A stretch of DNA of 64,000 bases, from assembly GCF_020379485.1 (NCBI RefSeq), contig NC_063447.1, positions 61,121,452 through 61,185,451 on the forward strand. The letters are read 5' to 3'. The translations under genes were made by a program, and so were the position numbers. Shown piece after piece: positions 55,043 through 64,000 of this stretch; within the stretch, counting starts at the first letter, position 1; every line of letters begins with the position of its first letter. The stretch is from Brassica napus (Eukaryota; Streptophyta; Magnoliopsida; Brassicales; Brassicaceae). The notes under the pieces are model-generated. The model made no database searches, was not told where the DNA came from, and worked only from the letters and a program-made list of their open reading frames with translations.

Positions 55043-56763
55043 TATGAGTTTAAAAAGGACTTAGTATTTCATTAACTCCTGACGATTTACAAGAATTAAG
55101 GGAAACAGGTAGAAATATTAATAAGAATGTGATGAAGTTAAACGTCCATCCACATGAAAGTCAATCATGGTGAAAATAGACAAAAAGTTTTACCAAATAT
55201 TCAATAATTTAAGTTTGAGTCCTTGAAAAGTTTTCGTCAACGATCATCAAAAGCTTTTCAATTCATCGTAGCTCAGAACAGTACTGTATGAAAGTTAGTC
55301 CGTGGTAACTGTCATACCAAAAGAAACAAAAAAATATATATAAATTACACATTTTTTTTACTGAAAATACACATTTGTTCATAATTGGATTGACTTGTAA
55401 AAAAAAAGATGACCTCACACACATACAAGTACGCAACACATAATACATAACATTGACTCATAGTCGTACCACAAACCCATTTGCATTTTCCACCAATTAT
55501 AGAATTATCTTCTTCACATCACCTTTTGCCAATAATAATTAGCAGCTTTCTATTGGATTTTTCTGTAAAATATGTAAATGAGAAGAGAATATTAAAGTCT
55601 TTTGCATGTCCTGTTAAATGATACAGAACAAAAGCGTTAGGTAGCATTCACAGTTCTACGACGACCTTCATTTTCTCGTTTCTGTGTAAACGATTCAAAT
55701 CAATCAACTTCAAACTCTTATAACCAAAGTTCTAATTTTTCCTTATATTTTGTTGACTAGTTAACAAAATTTTTGCTCTCGCAAGAAATTCTAACTTTGG
55801 AACGTTGAAGCATTTTATTTGACTGCAATAATCTCAATTTAGTAGAGAAATAATTGAGAAGATGTAGCTAGCTAGAGTTCCCCACATCCATGGAATAGTT
55901 ATTGTTACAAAGGTGCAAGGACCAGCTCTAGCATCCAAATAATTTGGAAGCTTTAAATCTTCTTTTTCTACTTAAAATATATTAGAAAATTGTCGTTTAT
56001 ACTTTCACATTATTATCGGCAGCTTTTAAACTGTAAGCTGGAATTTTGTTATTCATAGAAAATAAATCAACTAAATCTACATAAAACACATATGTTAATT
56101 AATCAAATCACTGATAGTCTATCATCCTTTTCACTCTCATTTGGCATTGAGAAACACTTAAGCTTATCGTAAGGTCCCTATTGATTTGTCCCCTTTCAAA
56201 ACTATCAAAAGTTAGTTCTTACGTATAGTCAATCATCAAATCATCTATAAACTTATAATATGTATATCTATCAGATACTCCTTATATACTATATTTAATA
56301 AAGTAGATATATAGCTATTTATACACATAATATATAGGACAAAATCCGAACTAAATTATGTATTTGTTCTTTAAAATATAAATTAGTTGAATTAATTTGT
56401 AGTATTATATATAAGCACATTATTGCGTGAATTAGTTATGCATGCATTTATTAGACAAGACAGTATACTTACCAGTTATAGATGATATATAGATAGACGA
56501 CGTCTGAAGTCATTAGCAAGCTCGGAGATATATACTTCATGAGTTTAGTGTCATCCTTATCCATCATTTACGGTTGATTAATGATTTACTAAATAGCAAG
56601 AGTAGAATACATGATGTAAACATAGTGGAATACAAGGTACGATTCATGTAGAACAAATACGATAATGTACATTGTAGTTAATTAGTATAGAACTATCGGG
56701 GCAGAAAAAATATGTCAACGCGGTGATAGAAAAATTGTATACGAATGTATCTAATTTAAAGAA
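55043..56763. other. Intergenic
   Basis: No gene recognised. A small repeat pair TACACATTT (55346-55354, 55368-55376) around a T-rich spacer is a weak mini-insertion candidate. Confidence 0.4.
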
Positions 56764-57431
56764 GGAAAATTCCATAAAAATACTCCAAATAAATTTTGTT
56801 AAGTTTTTTAATATCCAGTTTTTCTCGCTATCCACTTTAATACTTCAACTAATTATTTTTTCCGTTTTAACATATAAACTTTTAATACCCAAACTATTTT
56901 TATTTTAATCAAAAATATTAATAAGTTTCAAACGAAATTTAAAAAAAAAATCTAAGAAATCTAAGAAAAATATTCTAAATTCCTACTTTTATTTTAAATT
57001 ATCGGAAAAAAATTAACTCAATAATGGAAAATATTTTATATTTATAAAAACTTAATTTTGATAGAAAAATAAATAAATTTGTTTTCTATTCCCAAAAAGA
57101 AACCAAATTTGATATTTAAAAATTAAAATTTCTATTACAAAATTTAAGATTATCCACAATTTAGTTACTTTTATTTCTAAGACTTAAAATAAAACTAGAA
57201 TTTTAAATATTTTGTGAATTTTAGAGATTTTTTAAAACAATTATTTGAAACTTCTTAATATTTTTGATTAAAATAAAAACAATTTGTGTATTAAAATGAG
57301 CACCGTTTTAAAAGTTTGTGTATTAAAATGGGAAAAATAATTAGTTGGGGTATTAAAGTGGGTAGCAAAAATATTTTGGATATTAAAACGCTTAACAAAA
57401 TTTAGTTGGAGTATTTTTATGGAATTTTTTC
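56764..57431. mobile_element. Fold-back element with long inverted repeats
   Basis: Two arms of about 320 bp face each other around a centre near 57095. The left arm starts GGAAAATTCCATAAAAATAC and the right arm ends GTATTTTTATGGAATTTTTT. AATTTTGTTAAG, CCACTTTAATAC, CAACTAATTATTTTT and TTAATCAAAAATATTAA recur in the same order in both. Candidate flanks tttaaagaag and tttaaggaat match at 8 of 10. There is no coding sequence. A transcript across it would form a long double-stranded hairpin, a possible source of small RNAs. A single arm lies at 9205-9520. Confidence 0.82.
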
Positions 57432-57757
57432 TTTAAGGAATTAACCAACTTTAGGATGAAATGTTTAGGAAAAAAACTTTTAGGATGAAACAAAGAGTGA
57501 CCAAAACATTCACAAAGAGAACATATGTACATATTTCTCATATTAGTTTAGTTCTATTTACCATATATCGCTCATATATATAGAAACTTATCGTCATGTA
57601 ATTTTTCATGACATTTAGCAAAGAGATAGGAGAGAATATACAAATTCTTTAATTTTTATTTGCTCTCACAAACACCCACCAATTGATATTTCAAACTAGT
57701 ATTAGTCTCCTAATTCCTATTTCAGCAGGTTCACCTTCATTTATTTAATACATAACG

Positions 57758-57801
57758 AACTACATTACTTTTGACCCCAAAAAAAACCCAACTACATTAC
57801 T
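57758..57801 (+). repeat. Poly(A)-type mini-insertion with 12 bp direct repeats
   Basis: AACTACATTACT occurs at 57758-57769 and 57790-57801. The 20 bp between them read TTTGACCCC then A8 and CCC on the plus strand. Confidence 0.7.
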
Positions 57802-58055
57802 GTCGCAGAAAAACTAGAGTTCTGCAGATGATTGAACCGTTAATTAAGTATTGTAGTTGGTTTCAAATATCCTCGATTATATATTGCAATAGCCTGGGTT
57901 ATTATAATAAATTTTAATCTACAACAACCCAAAAACTATAAAACTAAGCATAAATAAAATTAACATTATTAGACAAACCCCCATTGAACTAGTTAGCTGG
58001 CTTAACTTTTCGTAAGTTTTACACATCAAAAAGGTTTATAAGTTATAACTTATAA

Positions 58056-58110
58056 CACATGCATGCGGTTTTTTTTTTTGCTAACTTCACACATGCACAT
58101 GCATGCAGTT
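58056..58110 (-). repeat. Poly(A)-type mini-insertion with 15 bp direct repeats
   Basis: CACATGCATGCGGTT (58056-58070) and CACATGCATGCAGTT (58096-58110) differ at one base. The 25 bp between them read, on the minus strand, ATGTGTGAAGTTAGC then a run of A. Confidence 0.65.
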
Positions 58111-59166
58111 GCACAAACAAATAAGTTATATGATATAGTATAGTTTTTTGGTACGAATGTTAAATTTGCAATAATATAGTTTCTTCCATTTGCGTTCTCA
58201 AATTCAAATAACATGTGCTATATAACCTTAATTTAAACTAATATGATTATTGACTGCCGAAAATAACAATCGAAAAATAATTCAAAAATGTAATACAGTA
58301 AAATTGCATGAAGAACTTTTGTTACACAAGTATAATGTGTAAAATAGTTTCTACTTGCATTCTTTTTTATATAACCTTTTAATACCTATATGTAAGCTTC
58401 CTTAGAATTATTGAGAACACAAGTGTTATTAGCTTTGTTTCCGAAACTGACGAGTGGGTGAGTGGTGACGTCGCGTCGTTGAATCTTCTTTGATGATTAC
58501 ATAAGATGGATCCCACTATTTTCTGTCAATTTAGGTTTGGCATTATCATTACGACATTATCCATGCACATACCAAATCAGACAATTTATTATTTTCTCCT
58601 AATAATTAAAAATGGCATTTGCCCCAAAAAATAACAACGAAAAATATTGTTCAACAGTTAACACACACGAAAAAATATTATATATGAAGTTTAAAAGTAA
58701 GTATATCAAAAATAAGTTTGATTTTTATTTTGGCATTGTATATTTTTGTCGCAAAGCATCTCAAATTTCTTGCTGGTTTTTTTTTGTCGATACATGATTG
58801 TATGAGTATCACTGGACTTTTTAGTTATATAATTATAAATTTATCATGCATAGACATAAATAAAAACTGTATTAAATAGTTACTTCATAACATCTATGGT
58901 GGTGATTGGTAAAAATAAATAAAAAATAATGTAAATGAAAAAGTGAAAGCCAGCGAAAAACAAAACAAATGGTAGGAGGAGAGGAAATAAGAGAATTAGA
59001 GTAAATATATTTTTCTAGTAAATATCAAAATAAATTTTAGAATGTTTTTTTGTCTGCACAGTAAATGACTGAAAAGGTGAAAACCTTCATTTCACCTAAT
59101 AGGAAAAGATTTAGCTGAATTTAGAGTAAATTTATTTATTTACTCTATTGATACCGTCACACCCTA

Positions 59167-59220
59167 TATACTTCATGTCTCTTTCTCAAAATAATAAAAA
59201 TAATCTATACTTCATGTCTC
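59167..59220 (+). repeat. Poly(A)-type mini-insertion with 15 bp direct repeats
   Basis: TATACTTCATGTCTC occurs at 59167-59181 and 59206-59220. The 24 bp between them read TTTCTC then an A-rich tract interrupted by T on the plus strand. Confidence 0.7.
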
Positions 59221-59295
59221 GTGATGAAAATCAGTTACGAACTAGTTATACGCGGTTTAATTTCGAAGGTTACAGTGTTACACTTTCTGCTGCCC

Positions 59296-59341
59296 AATAA
59301 AAACGATTGGTTTTTTTTTTGGACCAAAATAAAAACGATTG
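59296..59341 (-). repeat. Poly(A)-type mini-insertion with 14 bp direct repeats
   Basis: AATAAAAACGATTG occurs at 59296-59309 and 59328-59341. The 18 bp between them read TTGGTCC then a run of A on the minus strand. Confidence 0.78.
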
Positions 59342-59820
59342 TTAAACAAAACATAAATGAGTGTTAAACTTGCATGCATATAGAATATCCTACATACCTA
59401 GAATATACTAATATATTGATATGATTAAAAAGCAGGAATGATTGTGAATACTTCGCACAGTCTGGCAATTTTAAAGCTCTTACCCTTCGTTGCTTCACTC
59501 TTAAGGTTTGCGTTTAAAGAACTAACTTCATCTATATGTGGCATACCACTGTAAATTAATCATAATTTTTGAAAAAAATGTTTACTTGGTTGCATACATA
59601 TATATAGTATGTCTTAATTTTTGACACAAATAAAATATTGCAACCAATAAATAAATAAATCGAAAATATATGTATTGCTTACGCTGAAGAGCATTTAGCT
59701 CACTAATTACGGTTACAATAGATCAATAAGATTAAGCTTGGTAGAACATCAAATGTTCTGAAATATCACAAAACTTGAGTCACTAATTATCATATGGAAG
59801 AATTAGGTACTGTTTTATTA

Positions 59821-59873
59821 TAAAATAAAGGTTAATTAATCCTTGCTCAAAAAATAAAATAAGGTCAATTAAT
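59821..59873 (+). repeat. Poly(A)-type mini-insertion, imperfect repeats
   Basis: TAAAATAAAGGTTAATTAAT (59821-59840) and TAAAATAAGGTCAATTAAT (59855-59873) differ by one indel and one base. The spacer reads CCTTGCTC then A6 on the plus strand. Confidence 0.55.
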
Positions 59874-60013
59874 ATGGATGCATTCTAATATTTATGAAAT
59901 AAATTACAAGGTTTCGTGAGCATTATTCACTGGAATATCATCTTGCTCGAAACATAAGAGTCGTGTAGTAACAAGAAACAAAATAACAACAAAATGTGAA
60001 CATTCCAATGTTA

Positions 60014-60024
60014 GTATATATATA
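60014..60024 (+). promoter_or_regulatory. TATA box of the pectin methylesterase gene
   Basis: GTATATATATA lies about 60 bp upstream of the ATG at 60081, a usual plant TATA-to-start distance with a short leader. Confidence 0.6.
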
Positions 60025-60080
60025 CGCATGTATCAGTAAGCTACTACTACTACAACAGCTCACAAATCATTAAACCTAAC

Positions 60081-62189
60081 ATGGTTTCATCATCAGCAAT
60101 ATCAAATCATAGGATTACCAAAACACTAATTACTTTACTCATCTTAAACTTCTTATACCTATTTCAAACCACTTCAGCTGTAACCAAAACCAATTCCTAC
60201 TCCCACTTCTCAAGATTCTCAAGACATCAAAGCTCATCATCATCAAGAACCAAACAAGGGTTCCTCGCATCGGTCCAAGAGAGTATGAACCATGCCCTCC
60301 GGGCTCGTTCTCTCGCCTTCAACCTCACTCTTTCTCATCGAACAGCAGAACTCCACATAGTCGATCCCATCCACGACTGCCTTGAGCTACTCGACGACAC
60401 AATTGAAATGTTGTCTCGCATCACTTCAAGTGATGACGAAGAAGATGTTCACACATGGCTAAGCGCAACACTCACGAACCAAGACACTTGTGAGCAGAGC
60501 CTCCAAGAAAAATCCAACTCTTATAACCACGGAATTGCGATGGATTTTGTCGCAAGAAACCTATCAGGTTTACTTACTAACGTACTTGAGTTGTTCGTAT
60601 CCGTGAAGTCTAAACCCCAGAGGCTCTTGTCGGAACATGAGCATTTTCCGAGGTTTGTTACTTCGTCGGAGGACCGGAGGCTTCTAGAAGCTCCGGTGGA
60701 GGAACTGAAGATTGATGCCGTGGTGGCTGCAGACGGAAGTGGAACCCACAAGACCGTAGGAGAAGCGTTGTTGGCTACTTCATTGGCGAGTAGTGGGGGA
60801 AGGACCGTGATTCACTTGAAAGCTGGGACCTATAAGGAGAACATTAACATCCCGACGAAGCAGAAGAACGTTATGTTAGTTGGTGATGGGAAAGGCAGAA
60901 CTGTCATAGTAGGTAGCAGAAGTAACAGAGGCGGCTACACTACTTACAAGACTGCCACCGTCGGTAAGATATTATTATTCAATGATTATATAAACTCTTT
61001 CCATTCCATAAAAATAAATATTTTATAGCAAAAAATGTTTATAAATAAATTTTATGATTACTATTAATTTATTAATATTCTTAAGATTAAACTAAATTTT
61101 TTATAAAGGTTATAAAACCTGTTATTAGTTTAATTTTATTAAAAACTGACAATTATAGAAAACAAAGTATTTATAATACAAATTAATGTATTTTACATAT
61201 GTTTAAAACATATATCTATCATTAAATATGTGTGTGTTTGAATTTAAGGAACTAATATAATTGCCACAAATAAAAAGATAACTATAAGTCTTTTGAATTT
61301 TGATGTATTGATTTTTTGAGGTTTAGAAAATATATAAATCAAATGAAATAAGTGTTTTTTTTTTCCTTTTAATAAAGTTTTAAACAAATTTAAGAAAATT
61401 GAGTTTTGATCAGCTTTTTGTACGGTTTATTTTCTTAACGATTTTGTTGGTACAGCTTAATCAGATTCAGACCGGTTAGCTAATTTAGTTTTGTTATGTC
61501 TTTTAAAAATTTTGGAAGCTGCTATGGGAGATGGGTTTATAGCGCGCGACATAACAATCGTGAACAGTGCTGGACCCAGCTCAGAGCAAGCGGTGGCCCT
61601 CCGTGTCGGAGCAGACAAATCCGTCGTGTACCGATGCTCCATCGAAGGATACCAAGACTCACTCTACACGCACTCTAAGCGACAATTCTACCGAGACACA
61701 GACATCACTGGAACCGTCGACTACATATTCGGAAACTCCGCCGCAGTGCTCCAGTCCTGCAACATCGTCGCCCGTAAGCCCTTATCGGGTCAGACAAACT
61801 TCGTGACGGCGCAAGGGCGGAGCAACCCGGGTCAGAACACCGGAATCTCTATACAGAACTGCAAGATCACGGCGCAGTCGACGACTTACCTTGGCCGGCC
61901 GTGGAAAGAGTATTCAAGAACGGTGGTGATGCAGTCTTTCCTCGACGGGTCGATTCACCCGTCGGGTTGGTCTCCTTGGTCGGGTGGTTTCGGGCTTAAA
62001 ACTCTGTTTTACGCGGAGTTTGGTAACTCGGGTCCTGGATCATCGGTTTCGGGTCGGGTTAAATGGGCCGGGTACCATTCGTCTTTAACGGTGAAGGAAG
62101 CGGAAGGGTTCACTGTCGCTAATTTCATTGGCGGGACGATGTGGTTGCCGTCAACAGGCGTTAGTTTCGACTCTGGCCTTGTGAAGTGA
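60081..62189 (+). CDS. Pectin methylesterase with N-terminal inhibitor domain (PMEI-PME)
   Basis: Two exons (60081-60963 and 61519-62189) join in phase 1 to 517 residues. After a signal-anchor-like hydrophobic start (TLITLLILNFLYLF), a PMEI pro-domain occupies about residues 55-190 with conserved Cys (IHDCLELLDDT, NQDTCEQSL). A basic RRLL motif near residue 200 is the known subtilase site for releasing the enzyme. The PME domain shows the family signatures AGTYKENI, SEQAVALRV, YQDSLYTHSKRQFYRD, VDYIFGNSAAVLQ and YLGRPWKEYSRTV, so the catalytic Gln, Asp and Arg positions are present. It would remove methyl groups from homogalacturonan in the cell wall. The likely orthologue is At2g43050. The frame running past 60963 is intron. 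Confidence 0.93.
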
Positions 62190-62514
62190 GCTTAATTACA
62201 AATCTACAATTAAGCTCGTATATGACAATTATCTTAACTGTGTTATAGTCATCATAACTGAATTATGACTTGTGAAGTTGTGAGTAATACTGTGTGCAGA
62301 ATATTCCCTTTCTATTATTTGTTTATCAAATGTAAGTTAAAAAAGATGCCGAATAAAATTTGTATATGTTGCAGGACTTTTTTTTTTTTTTATTGCAGGA
62401 TTTTTACTACTAATATCAATATGTGTGTTTATTGTAAAATTTATATATATTTTATATCGTAGATAGTCGTTTTAGTTTTTCTGTTTAGTAAGTGACTGCG
62501 AATAACTAGACATA
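62190..62514. other. 3' region of the pectin methylesterase gene
   Basis: Non-coding. A T-rich tract at about 62378-62391 lies between two ATTGCAGGA-like 9-mers, a weak mini-insertion candidate. Confidence 0.4.
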
Positions 62515-62816
62515 TGTTATAAATCCATGATATGGATATGTGGATTGCCATTAACCATCAAGAAGGTTTACATCTGACCCGACTATCCGGTCCGTCTACA
62601 CTCGTCTCCGGTCCGTCTACATCTGTCCAAGACTAGACTCATTCAGCCGGAGCATTTATGAGCTTTGACCAAGTCTAGATCTTTGTGGTCAATATGTATT
62701 AAATGTGTAGATTCTCTCCTTTTTGTAAACCCTTATGAACCTCCACTATATATTGATAGTGAGAGCTAATGAGAAAGACACAACTTTCACAACAACACTT
62801 CTCTCATATTTCTAAC
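62515..62816 (+). repeat. Probable 5' LTR of a copia-like element
   Basis: The right end TTTCTAACA followed at once by CGTTATCAGCACGA matches the LTR-to-primer-site junction of a known class of plant copia elements. A TATA-like ctatatattg lies about 70 bp before it. The start at TGTTATAAATCC is a guess, since no second LTR lies in the window. Confidence 0.5.
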
Positions 62817-64000
62817 ACGTTATCAGCACGATTGTGCTCTCCACCTGAGAAATCTCTCTCAGTCGGCGATCCCCTTTCCGGCCAGCTCCTCCGGTGCTCA
62901 GCCTTTGCTCCACCGGCGCTCAGCCTTCTCTCCACCAGGCCAACTCTCTCTCTCCGCCGGAAAACTCCTCTCTCTCTCAAATTCTGGCCAACTCTCTCTC
63001 TCTCTCACGGTGGTCCTTTCAGATTCTTGTGGTGAAAAAGGTAAACAAATCAAAACCTTGAAATCTAAAGAACACCATTATATCTGAAAGAAATCTAGGA
63101 TCTATATGAATCCATAACTTATAAACAATCTATGGATTTAAAAATATTAATCTTGTTTCTATGATTTATATGATCCATATGAAACTTGATTCCAAAAGTA
63201 TCTTAAATCCATAAAACTTAAAATTCTCTAAAGGTTTTATGTTTCTATAAAAACTTATAAACTTATCAAAATACCTAAAGATCTACATGAATCTTGTTTA
63301 TAAAAACTTATGAATCATAAAATTATTAGAGAAAGCTTAAACCTTTTGATTCAATCCTTTTGTTTGGCCATTTTACCAGATGTGATAAACATAAGTGTAT
63401 AATCTGGCCAAAACAAAATTCCATCAAATCCTTGCTGTGCCATTTTCGGCCACATCCCCTAAAAATCAGTCAATCCATCAATAAAATCGAAATTAAAATC
63501 ATTCATTGCATATCCTTGACTATTAATATTTATTTTGTAACTATCAAAGTTTTAAAAACCTTTTATGATTTTTATAAATGCATAATCGATTTTATAAATG
63601 CTTGTTTGATTTTATTAAGTGCATATCTTTGACTGAAAATTATTTTTAAAAGATTTATAAGCCATAGTCTTGTTTTAAAATTGATATGTCATAAGGTAGA
63701 ATAAAATCTGGTTGAAATCATTTGATCATATTGTTAATTAAACCAACCATTAACAGATTTTATCGCATACTGAATTTTGATCACATAGTTTGCTAGTTAA
63801 AATAAAACTTGATCTAGTTTCATCCTTGAACCTGATTCTATGATTAAATTATGAACTGATCATTTGCATATCTGATAGTATCATTTAGTAAATCATTAGA
63901 TCGAACTTGAATCATCCATGAACTGACCTTTGCATGCATCCAACTATCATATTGTTAAAACTGGACATAGGTATCACATAATTGAAACCAAATCATACAT
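62817..64000 (+). mobile_element. Leader of a copia-like element running off the window
   Basis: The sequence after the primer-site-like CGTTATCAGCACGA is CT-rich (62840-63010) and then AT-rich, with no long frame. Untranslated leaders of this kind precede gag in such elements. The open frame at 62769-63035 spans the LTR junction and is not a gene. The element's coding part would lie to the right of the window. Confidence 0.45.

Larger units (their letters stand above)
57432..60013. other. Intergenic upstream of the pectin methylesterase
   Basis: AT-rich with no gene recognised. It carries a cluster of mini-insertions at 57758-57801, 58056-58110, 59167-59220, 59296-59341 and 59821-59873. Confidence 0.5.

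Noticed and set aside
62769..63035. 88-codon frame rich in Ser and Leu
   Set aside because: It crosses the LTR-leader junction of the right-hand element and is low-complexity CT-rich leader.
1..64000. tRNA, rRNA, CRISPR arrays, bacterial-type operons or ribosome binding sites
   Set aside because: None seen. The window is plant nuclear DNA and CRISPR or operon features do not apply.

Overview
The window looks like nuclear DNA of a crucifer, most likely a Brassica or a close relative such as Raphanus. It is AT-rich, the genes have introns and plant splice signals, and the intact genes follow the order of Arabidopsis chromosome 2 from about At2g42870 to At2g43050. Several Arabidopsis genes of that interval are missing or present only as decayed remnants. 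This fits a gene-fractionated copy of a duplicated or triplicated crucifer segment. The organism and the Arabidopsis locus numbers come from recalled family knowledge, not from a search.

Intact genes, left to right: PAR1 (1393-1743, minus); a defensin-like gene (14898-15852, minus); a CorA/ZntB-type transporter (18764-20822, plus); a small predicted plastid membrane protein (21338-22393, plus); NAC042/JUB1 (23062-24702, minus); PIF4 (33743-35468, plus); PAO2 with its upstream ORF (45747-48591, plus); and a PMEI-PME pectin methylesterase (60081-62189, plus). Remnants in the expected order are MPK20 (5997-7054), orphan defensin-like exons, and AHL16/TEK (17681-18242). A neprosin-like fragment (10883-11366) and an F-box-associated-domain pseudogene (50133-50907) also occur.

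The rest is dense with mobile DNA. A young 5.3 kb Ty1/copia element (35523-40826) sits 54 bp after the PIF4 stop. There is a rearranged LINE (28600-31842), a 5'-truncated LINE tail (48956-49247), and two other retroposed segments with target duplications (41438-42179, 43774-44358). Two Helitrons are nested one inside the other (51751-55042), and another lies at 16539-17249. A hAT-type MITE interrupts the MPK20 remnant. Four Mutator-like elements have 9-10 bp target duplications, a 668 bp fold-back element lies at 56764-57431, and the edge of another copia-like element enters at the right end.

The most unusual signal is a class of about 17 tiny insertions (roughly 6-28 bp) scattered over the window. 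Each lies between 9-19 bp direct repeats, and almost every one reads, in one orientation, as a few bases, then C, then a run of A. They look like retroposition scars that kept little more than a poly(A) tail.

Functionally, three linked genes belong to one growth-control network: PIF4 promotes elongation, PAR1 is a non-DNA-binding HLH protein that restrains PIF action, and JUB1 is a growth-restraining NAC factor. PAO2 (spermine/spermidine back-conversion) and the pectin methylesterase (wall stiffness) are independent functions.
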